Positions 17,286-23,569 of a DNA stretch of 64,000 nt are shown here, in pieces (positions within the stretch are counted from its first letter, which is position 1; the number at the start of each line of letters is the position of its first letter). Where the stretch lies: the NCBI GenBank assembly GCA_964510345.1, contig CAZEBB010000004.1, forward strand, positions 1 through 64,000, read 5' to 3'. The notes beneath the pieces are model-generated. The model ran no database searches. It was not told the origin of the DNA and was given only the letters and a program-made list of their open reading frames with translations. Origin of the DNA: JAAYQA01 sp964510345. GTDB lineage: Bacteria; Bacillota; Clostridia; Tissierellales; Peptoniphilaceae. The position numbers were made by a program, and so were the translations under genes.

Positions 17286-18828
17286 GGCTCTCCCTCCCGA
17301 ACATGGCATAGGTCAACTCTTCGATATCCATTTGACCCTCTAGAATCGCAAACACGCGGTTCTCATAGATCACGGCGATGCGATCACACACGCGGATCAG
17401 CTCATCGATCTCACCCGATGTAATAACGACCGTTGTACCTCTGCTTTCATTCATCTGCAACAGCAAATTCAGGATCACCTCTTTTGAGAATATGTCGATC
17501 CCTCTCGTCGGTTCGTCGACAAACAGCGCCTTTGGATCCATGGTGAGCGCTCGGGCGATACATACTTTTTGCTGATTCCCGCCGCTCAAGTCACCTACGC
17601 GCTGATCGGCTCCGGTGGTGACGATATGGAGTTCCTTAATCATCTCTTCGGTGAAGTTTTGAACGACGTCTCGCTTGATGGGGCTCAAGCCTCTAAGCCA
17701 AGGAGCGCGTAAAAACTCGGGATGTTTTTTTTCTGCGCCAAAGACAATGTTCTTCCATACGGGCGACTCGCGCAACAAACTGACTCGCGCCCGATCGTCC
17801 GAAAGATAGTACAGACCGTGGCGGTTGATATTCTTTTCTTGCCCGGGCGTGATCTGCTGCCCGTCAAACCGGATCTTGCCTTTCATCGGTATCAATCCCA
17901 TGAGAGACTTGGAATAGCGTTCCTTCCCATTTCCCGCTAGACCGGTGATGCCTAAGATCTCGCCTTCAAAGACATCCAAGTCGGCGGATTTTTCATCTTT
18001 TGCGTCCTCATCGTAGCGAAATGAAATCAACGTCTTCTTATCTCTTGAATTCATGCGTTTCTGAGCCTTGACGACATTCTCTCCGATCATATCCAGCGTA
18101 AATTTTTCGATATCAAACGCAGGACGATCATATGTCGAGATCAGATGTCCATCGCGAAATACGGTTACGGTGTCACACAATTGGACGACTTCATCTAACC
18201 GATGCGAGACAAAAAGGATCGCCAAACCTTGGCTGGCGAGCTCTTTAAGCCGTGCCATCAGATTTTCCGTCTCGCGTACATTCAGCGCACTGGTTGGCTC
18301 ATCCAACATGAGGAGCTTTAGGCGATCATTATCTAACTCCCTCGCGATCTCCACAAATTGCTTTTGATTCGTCGTAAGGCGATCGACGATCTCTTTCGGG
18401 TCAATCTCAACGGAAATTCGCCCCAAGGTCTCGGCGGCCTGCTTCTGGTTCTCCTTGTCATCGACCCAATGCAGGCCTTTGGGGAGCGGCAATGACACGA
18501 GGTTTTCGCGATTCATCTTAATGTTCGATGCAACGGACAGATCATTCAACAGGGCGAGCTCCTGATGGACCATGGCGATCCCGTTTCGAATCGCATCATG
18601 ATGTGAAATGATATGGATCGCCTGATCGTCCAAGTGGATTTCACCGTCGTAACCGCCGGTTGAAGCGATCGATTCGTCTCCGTTCAGTATCTTGAGAAAA
18701 GTGCTCTTGCCAGATCCGTTAGCTCCAATAATGCCGTGTATCTGCCCGGGGACAATATGTAGATTGATATCGGTCAGAACGTATTCATTTGTATATTTTT
18801 TTGAAAGTTTCCGAATTTGCAGCAACAC
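17275..18828 (-). CDS. ABC transporter ATPase, RbsA/MglA type (two NBDs)
   Basis: A 517-residue tandem ATPase that drives the importer. The first domain has Walker A GANGSGKST (about residue 35), Walker B LLMLDEPTSAL and switch His LFVSHRL. Its signature segment is degenerate (LTTNQKQFVEIAREL). The second domain has a weak P-loop (GLAGNGKER) but a full LSGGNQQKV signature and ALFVDEPTRGID. This mix is usual for sugar or nucleoside importers of this class. Translation probably starts at GTG 18828, with AGAGGAGAG upstream, right after the structured spacer at 18844-18919. Confidence 0.9.
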   Translation of the reverse strand: MLLQIRKLSKKYTNEYVLTDINLHIVPGQIHGIIGANGSGKSTFLKILNGDESIASTGGYDGEIHLDDQAIHIISHHDAIRNGIAMVHQELALLNDLSVASNIKMNRENLVSLPLPKGLHWVDDKENQKQAAETLGRISVEIDPKEIVDRLTTNQKQFVEIARELDNDRLKLLMLDEPTSALNVRETENLMARLKELASQGLAILFVSHRLDEVVQLCDTVTVFRDGHLISTYDRPAFDIEKFTLDMIGENVVKAQKRMNSRDKKTLISFRYDEDAKDEKSADLDVFEGEILGITGLAGNGKERYSKSLMGLIPMKGKIRFDGQQITPGQEKNINRHGLYYLSDDRARVSLLRESPVWKNIVFGAEKKHPEFLRAPWLRGLSPIKRDVVQNFTEEMIKELHIVTTGADQRVGDLSGGNQQKVCIARALTMDPKALFVDEPTRGIDIFSKEVILNLLLQMNESRGTTVVITSGEIDELIRVCDRIAVIYENRVFAILEGQMDIEELTYAMFGRESHAV

Positions 18829-18843
18829 GCTCTCCTCTCATGA

Positions 18844-18919
18844 AAAGGGACTCCCGCTCGGGTCCGTTTGAAGTCCGATACTGGATCGGTTTTCGGACCC
18901 GTTTCTCGGGAATCCCTTT
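18844..18919. repeat. 76-base nested inverted repeat between binding-protein and ATPase genes
   Basis: Three nested arms pair: the outer AAAGGGACTCCCG (18844-18856) with CGGGAATCCCTTT (18907-18919), the middle CGGGTCCG (18859-18866) with CGGACCCG (18894-18901), and the inner CCGAT (18875-18879) with ATCGG (18885-18889). In RNA this gives a long stem just before the ATPase start. Such hairpins often lower downstream expression or protect the upstream message. That role is inference. Confidence 0.75.
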
Positions 18920-18937
18920 CGGCGTATCAAATATGAT

Positions 18938-19037
18938 NNNNNNNNNNNNNNNNNNNNNNNNNNNNNNNNNNNNNNNNNNNNNNNNNNNNNNNNNNNNNNN
19001 NNNNNNNNNNNNNNNNNNNNNNNNNNNNNNNNNNNNN
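18938..19037. other. assembly gap (100 N)
   Basis: One hundred N remove the 3' part of the DUF3798 gene. The round number suggests a placeholder for unknown length. Confidence 0.95.
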
Positions 19038-19927
19038 CCGAGATCTTCCGGCGCGATTTCAAGGTTCAACACGGTCGGATACGATTGCGTCGGCGTCGGG
19101 CAGCATTGCTCCGCTACCATGAATTTCAGCTTGAATGCTTCATCCAAGATGACATCGTACATCGGGCAGTTGGAACCGAAAATGTTGGTGTCCGCTCCGT
19201 ATTGTTCAATCTTTCTCGGAATATCTTCGCGCAAGAACTGTAACATCGCAGTGGGACCGTTACCGGTTTGCGGGTCCGGTGTCAGCTCTTCGACCCACGT
19301 CATGCCTAGTGATTCGACGGTCTCTTTCATTTTATCTTTACGAGCGGAAACCGTCGCCGACGCTAAGTGAGTCGGGAACGAATAATGGACAAATGTCTTG
19401 GCCCCCATTTCATGAGCCTTTGTGGGGATTGTGATCCCTCTTCTGATCCAGTCCGTATTGATCGAGATATCGACTTGCTCATTCATGAGAATGGGGTCAT
19501 CGTTCGTGGCTGCCATCGTAATGATGTCGGGGCGCGTTTCTCGGATCGTTTGGAACGCGGGCAGCAAGCCTTGTTGTCCGGAGTTGACGAGGATCGCCTT
19601 CATGTCGGGATCGTCGGCTAAGCCGGTGATTTGGGAGATGCATCCCTCGATGTCGGTTTCAAAGTTCTCCGGCAATGTGACGTGTACCACTTGATCCGGG
19701 TACTTTTCGACCATCTCAGCTGCACCGCGAAACTCATCTTCGGATGTCGTTAACGTTGGTGTAACGATACCGATCTTGTAGCTGCCCGTGGAACCCGTGG
19801 CAACCTCAGTCGCCGCCGTTGCATCCGTCGTTGCCGCTTCCGTTTTAGGATCCGAAGACCCTGAGCATGCGGTCATCACGCCAAGTGCGAGTACGCACAA
19901 AGCTAATATGTATGACGCTCTTTTCAT
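19038..19927 (-). CDS. DUF3798 substrate-binding lipoprotein (3' end lost in gap)
   Basis: Extracytoplasmic binding protein of an ABC importer. The N-terminus is a lipoprotein signal (MKRASYILALCVLALGVMTA then Cys21). Landmarks of DUF3798 are YKIGIVTPTLTTSEDEFRGA, TFVHYSFPTHLASATVSARK and GSNCPMYDVILDEAFKLKF. About 297 residues are visible before the N run; the family continues for roughly 100 more, so the gap is larger than drawn. The open frame beyond the gap to 18785 does not look like the family and crosses the inverted repeat, so I exclude it. ATG at 19927 follows AGGAGGAAAC. It heads the operon with an ATPase and two permeases. Substrate unknown. Confidence 0.85.
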
Positions 19928-19961
19928 TTTGTTTCCTCCTGTGCATTCGACTTATGAATCC

Positions 19962-19990
19962 ATTGTAGACGATACGCAGATGCTTAACAA
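19962..19990 (-). promoter_or_regulatory. promoter of the DUF3798 ABC operon
   Basis: On the minus strand TTGTTA (19990-19985), 17 bases, TACAAT (19967-19962), about 35 bases before the binding-protein start. Confidence 0.6.
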
Positions 19991-20027
19991 TTCGATTTTC
20001 TCATGTATTCATAACACTTATTTATCG

Positions 20028-20033
20028 TATAAT
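20028..20033 (+). promoter_or_regulatory. probable -10 box of the DUF924 gene
   Basis: A perfect TATAAT 85 bases before the start codon, divergent from the ABC operon promoter. The -35 is not convincing. Confidence 0.4.
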
Positions 20034-20118
20034 CGCACTAGAAGAACCACCTCTCACTATTGCCGGTCCCATCTCACCGTCAAATTGGGTACCTATATCC
20101 TATGAAAGGAGTGGTCAT

Positions 20119-20700
20119 ATGGCAGATATAGGCTTTCAAGATATTTTAGACTTTTGGTTTTCTCCGGAGGTGGTGCCGGTGCAATTTGCGGAAGACCCCG
20201 AACTGGACGAAAAAATCCGAAGTCGTTTTCTGACGACGTGGGAAGAGGGGAAAGACGGGTTGTTGGCTCCATGGCGCAAAGATATACGCGGTCGCGTTGC
20301 GGAGATCATCGTCTTGGATCAGTTTTCAAGGAATTTGTGGCGCAGTGATCGCCGCTCGTTGTCGCAAGACGGTATGGCGGTCGTGTTGGCACAGGAGACG
20401 GTGAATCACCCGGACTACGATTCACTGACCTTGGATGAAAAGAAATTTGTCCTCTTGCCCTTTATGCATTCCGAGTCACTTGCGATTCACGAACAGGCAG
20501 CCCCCTATTTTGAAGCACTCAACTCTGAAGATACGCTACGATTTGAACAGATGCACATCGATGTGCTAAAGAGATTCGGTCGGTATCCGTATCAAAATGC
20601 CGATCTCGGGCGAGAATCAACGCCGGAAGAAATTGAGTTTTTAAAAGAAACCGCCGGTGATACCTATGGCGGGAAGGCAAAAAAAGAGAAGCAAGCGTAA
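20119..20700 (+). CDS. DUF924 family protein
   Basis: A 193-residue soluble helical protein of the DUF924 family, widespread in bacteria and of unknown function. Family hallmarks are DFWFSPE at the N-terminus, IIVLDQFSRNLWR near residue 75 and LPFMHSESL near residue 115. Length is typical. The ATG follows AAAGGAGTGG. The gene is a single unit convergent with asnA. Its stop codon lies inside the first copy of a duplicated terminator hairpin. Confidence 0.85.
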   Translation: MADIGFQDILDFWFSPEVVPVQFAEDPELDEKIRSRFLTTWEEGKDGLLAPWRKDIRGRVAEIIVLDQFSRNLWRSDRRSLSQDGMAVVLAQETVNHPDYDSLTLDEKKFVLLPFMHSESLAIHEQAAPYFEALNSEDTLRFEQMHIDVLKRFGRYPYQNADLGRESTPEEIEFLKETAGDTYGGKAKKEKQA

Positions 20701-20711
20701 TGCCTTGCTTC
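20688..20711 (-). terminator. terminator hairpin copy 1 (serves asnA)
   Basis: A stem GAAGCAAG/CTTGCTTC. On the minus strand it is followed by TCTCTTTTTTT, so it can end leftward asnA transcripts. It overlaps the DUF924 stop. A near-identical 24-base copy (one mismatch) lies at 20847-20870. Confidence 0.75.
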
Positions 20712-20749
20712 ATATTTTAGGTGATTCTATTGATCTACGTAAATAAGGA

Positions 20750-20823
20750 GCGTCCGGAATACTCTTTGAGGCCATATCCTGGCCGAGCGGCCGTGAGCGT
20801 GCCGAGAAGAGTTTTCCGGGCGC
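20750..20823 (+). repeat. structured intergenic repeat, copy A
   Basis: Outer arms GCGTCCGGAA (20750-20759) and TTCCGGGCGC (20814-20823) pair fully if one U-G wobble is allowed. Inside are ACTCTT/AAGAGT and a GGCCA/TGGCC hairpin. The core GGCCGTGAGCGTGCCGAG is shared with copies at 32608-32661 and 35531-35608. It lies between two copies of the same terminator hairpin. Confidence 0.75.
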
Positions 20824-20846
20824 GACGAACAGACATGGATGCATCT

Positions 20847-20874
20847 GAAGCAAGCGTAATGGCTTGCTTCTTTT
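20847..20874 (+). terminator. terminator hairpin copy 2 (serves the DUF924 gene)
   Basis: The second copy of the GAAGCAAG/CTTGCTTC stem is followed on the plus strand by TTTTCTTTT. It terminates rightward transcription just before the asnA stop. Confidence 0.8.
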
Positions 20875-20877
20875 CTT

Positions 20878-21894
20878 TTATAGTAAGTGGATTCCGTGGT
20901 CGGCGCAGGCTTGTTTCATCGCATCGGGCCACACGGCCGCTTGTACTTCTCCGATATGTGCCTTCTGCATGAAGAAAAGGCAGATTCTGGACTGGCCGAT
21001 CCCGCCGCCGATCGTCTGCGGCAATTCATCGGCGGCCAGTTTGCTGTGAAACGGCAGTGCCAAACGGTCCATGGCATCTCGCTCTGCCAACTGTTTTTTG
21101 AGGACTTCAGAGTTGACGCGGATCCCCATCGAGCTCAGCTCCACGTGGCGATCCAATACGGGGTGCCAGAGGATGATGTCGCCGTTCAGATCCCAGTCGT
21201 CGTAGTCGGGTGCACGACCGTCGTGCGGTTTACCGCTGCGTAATTTATTCCCGATCCCTGCGATGAACACGGCCTTCTTATCGCGCGTGATGCGATTCTC
21301 GCGGTCTTCCGGCAAGAGGTCGGGCCACATGTCTTCCAGCTCCTGCGAGCTCACAAAAAAGATCTCTTCCGGTAAGAGATTGCGGTAACGTTCGGGATAT
21401 GTATATCCCATAAACTCTTCCGTACGCTTGAGTACGTCGAAAATCTTGCGCACGATGCGGCGCAGATACATCTCGTTTCGTTCATCGGATTTCATCACGA
21501 GCTCCCAGTCCCACTGGTCGACGTAAATCGAGTGAAGGTTGTCGGTTTCTTCATACGGACGAATCGCATTCATGTCCGTATAGAGGCCTTCGCCCATCTC
21601 GAAACCGTATTGGTGAAGAGCCAGCCGTTTCCATTTAGCCAACGACTGCACGATCTCGATCGGTCCCAGTTCCATATGCGCGTGTAAATCAAACGACACC
21701 GGATGCTCGATCCCGTTCAAGTTGTCGTTTAAGCCACTATTGCGCGGTACGAAAAGAGGTGCCGATACCCGTTTCAGGTTCAGCGCTTGTGCCAGATTGG
21801 TTTGAAAAAAGTCTTTGAGTCCTTTGATCGCGCGTTGTGTGCCGACAATATCTAAATTGGACCGATATCGATCCGGAATGATTAGCTTTCCCAT
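20878..21894 (-). CDS. asnA: Aspartate--ammonia ligase
   Basis: Cytoplasmic ammonia-dependent asparagine synthetase, class-II aminoacyl-tRNA-synthetase fold, 338 residues as usual. Recognisable are SAPLFVPRNSGLNDNLNG, the VDQWDWELVM segment, and the C-terminal PQTIGGGIGQSRICLFFMQ, which is the motif 3-like ATP site. ATG follows GAGGAAAAC. It is monocistronic with its own promoter. No T-box stands upstream, although asnA genes often have one. Ammonia dependence fits an environment rich in free ammonium. Confidence 0.94.
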   Translation of the reverse strand: MGKLIIPDRYRSNLDIVGTQRAIKGLKDFFQTNLAQALNLKRVSAPLFVPRNSGLNDNLNGIEHPVSFDLHAHMELGPIEIVQSLAKWKRLALHQYGFEMGEGLYTDMNAIRPYEETDNLHSIYVDQWDWELVMKSDERNEMYLRRIVRKIFDVLKRTEEFMGYTYPERYRNLLPEEIFFVSSQELEDMWPDLLPEDRENRITRDKKAVFIAGIGNKLRSGKPHDGRAPDYDDWDLNGDIILWHPVLDRHVELSSMGIRVNSEVLKKQLAERDAMDRLALPFHSKLAADELPQTIGGGIGQSRICLFFMQKAHIGEVQAAVWPDAMKQACADHGIHLL

Positions 21895-21925
21895 GTTTTC
21901 CTCACTTTATTCTTTATGTCGCTTT

Positions 21926-21955
21926 AGTATAGAACAGAAACCGCCAAACCGTCAA
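21926..21955 (-). promoter_or_regulatory. asnA promoter
   Basis: On the minus strand TTGACG (21955-21950), 18 bases, TATACT (21931-21926). Confidence 0.6.
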
Positions 21956-21971
21956 ATATTCTCAAGGTAAG

Positions 21972-22003
21972 GCAAAAGCCACCTACAAATGTAAGTGGCT
22001 TTT
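21972..22003 (-). terminator. terminator after tRNA-Arg
   Basis: AAAAGCCAC pairs with GTGGCTTTT around a partly paired loop. It starts at the CCA end of the tRNA and is followed by a short T-run on the minus strand. Confidence 0.75.
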
Positions 22004-22078
22004 GGTACACCGGAGAAGACTCGAACTCCCAACACCCAGATCCGAAGTCTGGTGCTCTATCCATTGAGCTACCGGTGC
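22003..22078 (-). tRNA. tRNA-Arg (anticodon UCG)
   Basis: A 76-base cloverleaf. The acceptor GCACCGG pairs with CCGGTGT (first pair G-U), discriminator A, encoded CCA. The anticodon arm is CCAGA-CTTCGGA-TCTGG, giving anticodon TCG. The T arm contains GTTCGAGTC. The first ten bases overlap the end of the phosphoesterase gene, and the promoter lies inside that gene at 22101-22130. Confidence 0.95.
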
Positions 22079-22869
22079 GCGACAATTCTCATATTGGTAA
22101 ATTGTATCGGATTGAAGGTACGTAAGTCAAGCCTTGTGTTCCCCAAACCGCTATCGATATACAAAGTCGTATCCTCCATTCGGTACACGCCTTTGTTGAT
22201 CGGCGCAAAAAAACCCTGAGAAGGAACGATAATCGCCCCGATGATCGGCAATCGCACTTGCCCACCGTGGGTATGTCCGCTCAATACCAAATCGGGTCGA
22301 GAGCCCTGTAAAGAGAGAAAATGCGAAGGCGAATGGCTCAAAAGAATATGAAACCGGTCGTCTGTGACTCCTTGCATGACGGCATCGTATACGCTCTGAC
22401 TGGCAAAGCAGTCGATCCCGCTGAGCGCGATCTCTTGCCCACGTATAGACAGATTCTCTGTCCTACCTCTCAGCAAACACACGCCCATGCTCTCCAACGC
22501 ACGGTACAAGTCATCCCGATCGGGATTATGCGACTCGTGATTGCCTACAACCATGTAGGTCGGGATCTCTGTCGCAACGAGCTCCTGTGCCAATGAAAGC
22601 GCCGGAGTAAAATCAGAATCGTCTTCAGAGATCAGGTCACCCGTTAGGGCAATGAAGTCCGGTGAAAATGTTCGAACCTCGTGGGCTACGGCAACCGGAT
22701 CCACAAATCGATTGTTATGAAAATCTGAAATCTGCGTGATACGGATCTCTCCCGTCAAGTTTTCCATAGGGATGACGGGCGACTTGATGCGCATCGACCG
22801 CGTCTGATTCCGATTATACAAATATCCCGCGATCGCGAGTCCTAGACCGATTCCCAGCCACCGTTTCAT
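22069..22869 (-). CDS. YkuE-like metallophosphoesterase
   Basis: A 266-residue calcineurin-like phosphoesterase with an N-terminal membrane anchor (WLGIGLGLAIAGYLY). Motifs are QISDFHNNRF, LTGDLIS, VVGNHESH, and GHTHGGQVRLP near the C-terminus. Paralogue of the gene at 11618-12396. I start at MKRWLG (22869); a longer open frame back to 22983 translates tRNA-His and is spurious. Unusually, its last codons and TAG stop (22069-22071) lie within the 5' acceptor arm of tRNA-Arg. Family members are thought to act on lipid head-groups or cell-wall precursors; the substrate is unknown. Confidence 0.88.
   Translation of the reverse strand: MKRWLGIGLGLAIAGYLYNRNQTRSMRIKSPVIPMENLTGEIRITQISDFHNNRFVDPVAVAHEVRTFSPDFIALTGDLISEDDSDFTPALSLAQELVATEIPTYMVVGNHESHNPDRDDLYRALESMGVCLLRGRTENLSIRGQEIALSGIDCFASQSVYDAVMQGVTDDRFHILLSHSPSHFLSLQGSRPDLVLSGHTHGGQVRLPIIGAIIVPSQGFFAPINKGVYRMEDTTLYIDSGLGNTRLDLRTFNPIQFTNMRIVAHR
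22101..22130 (-). promoter_or_regulatory. tRNA-Arg promoter inside a coding region
   Basis: On the minus strand TTGACT (22130-22125), 18 bases, TACAAT (22106-22101), wholly within the phosphoesterase CDS. Transcription would start about 16 bases before the tRNA. The hexamers equal those of the tRNA-His promoter. Confidence 0.7.
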
Positions 22870-22889
22870 CTTATCATCTCCATAGAAAA

Positions 22890-22915
22890 AGGAAAAAGGG
22901 ACCTTACGTCCCTTC
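22890..22915 (-). terminator. terminator after tRNA-His
   Basis: AAGGGAC and GTCCCTT pair across a 5-base loop. A T-run follows on the minus strand, before the phosphoesterase start. Confidence 0.82.
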
Positions 22916-22922
22916 TTCAAAC

Positions 22923-22999
22923 TGGGGTGAGTGATGGGGCTCGAACCCACGACCTCCAGAGCCACAATCTGGCGCCCTACCAACTAGGCCACACCCACC
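22923..22999 (-). tRNA. tRNA-His (anticodon GUG)
   Basis: The acceptor GTGGGTG pairs with CACTCAC (one G-U). An additional encoded G at position -1 faces C73, the identity element of tRNA-His. The anticodon arm is CCAGA-TTGTGGC-TCTGG, giving GTG. The T arm has GGTTCGAGCC and CCA is encoded. Confidence 0.95.
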
Positions 23000-23004
23000 A
23001 TATT

Positions 23005-23029
23005 CTAGCGCCCTTACGGGAAGCGCTAG
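23005..23029 (-). other. hairpin at the start of the tRNA-His transcript
   Basis: CTAGCGC pairs with GCGCTAG and an inner CCC/GGG extends the stem. It begins about where transcription from the promoter at 23035-23063 should start, so the precursor 5' leader would be mostly a stem-loop. No T-run follows. Confidence 0.5.
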
Positions 23030-23034
23030 AAAGT

Positions 23035-23063
23035 ATTGTACCAACAATTTGTTTACAAGTCAA
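23035..23063 (-). promoter_or_regulatory. tRNA-His promoter
   Basis: On the minus strand TTGACT (23063-23058), 17 bases, TACAAT (23040-23035). A near-consensus stable-RNA promoter. Confidence 0.75.
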
Positions 23064-23076
23064 GGATGCGATGGGT

Positions 23077-23559
23077 TTACGCATCAATAAAGCGAAAATC
23101 GAGATTCCCCGATTCAAAAACCGTCAGCGATAACAGCGATCGAACGCCATCCCTTGGGCTTGATACGGCTCCCGGATTTAGGATGTGTACGCCGTCGATG
23201 ACTCTGTCGAAGCGCCGGTGCGTGTGTCCAAACAAGGCGACGTTCGCCCCTTCTTCTTTTGCGAGTGCCAATACGCCTGCACTACCGGCACCCACTCGTT
23301 CCATATGACCGTGCGTCAGCAAGAACCTCTTCCCATACACGGGCACGACGATCTGTGCCGGTGTTTCGTACTCTGCGAAATCGTTGTTTCCCCGCACACA
23401 CAACACGGGGATGTGCAGTACTTTTTCAAGGGTCTTCGCGTCTTTGACGAGGTCGCCCAAATGAAACAGCATATCATGCGGGTCTTTCTCTTGAAAGGCG
23501 ATCACTTCGGTGATCCGGCGGTGCGTGTCGGAGACGACGAGAATCTTTTTTGATTCCAT
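23077..23559 (-). CDS. YfcE/MJ0936-family phosphodiesterase
   Basis: A 160-residue metallophosphoesterase of the small YfcE type. Metal motifs are VVSDTHRR, FHLGDLVKD, VRGNNDF, LTHGH and LFGHTHRR; NPGAVSSPRDG is also typical. I start at MESKKI (23559); the longer open frame upstream lies within the preceding gene. It is the last gene of the pcrA-ligA-gatCAB unit, 10 bases after the AIRS/RdgB fusion gene. In many genomes this family sits directly after rdgB, which supports the assignment. Confidence 0.9.
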   Translation of the reverse strand: MESKKILVVSDTHRRITEVIAFQEKDPHDMLFHLGDLVKDAKTLEKVLHIPVLCVRGNNDFAEYETPAQIVVPVYGKRFLLTHGHMERVGAGSAGVLALAKEEGANVALFGHTHRRFDRVIDGVHILNPGAVSSPRDGVRSLLSLTVFESGNLDFRFIDA

Positions 23560-23569
23560 CGCATCTACC

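Noticed and set aside
18785..18937. C-terminal extension of the DUF3798 protein beyond the N gap
   Set aside because: The frame runs through the nested inverted repeat and into the ATPase start, and its residues do not resemble the family's C-terminus.
21895..21960. T-box before asnA
   Set aside because: No GGAACC-type element or terminator in the short leader; only a promoter is present.
22870..22983. N-terminal extension of the second phosphoesterase
   Set aside because: It is the translation of tRNA-His and a terminator.
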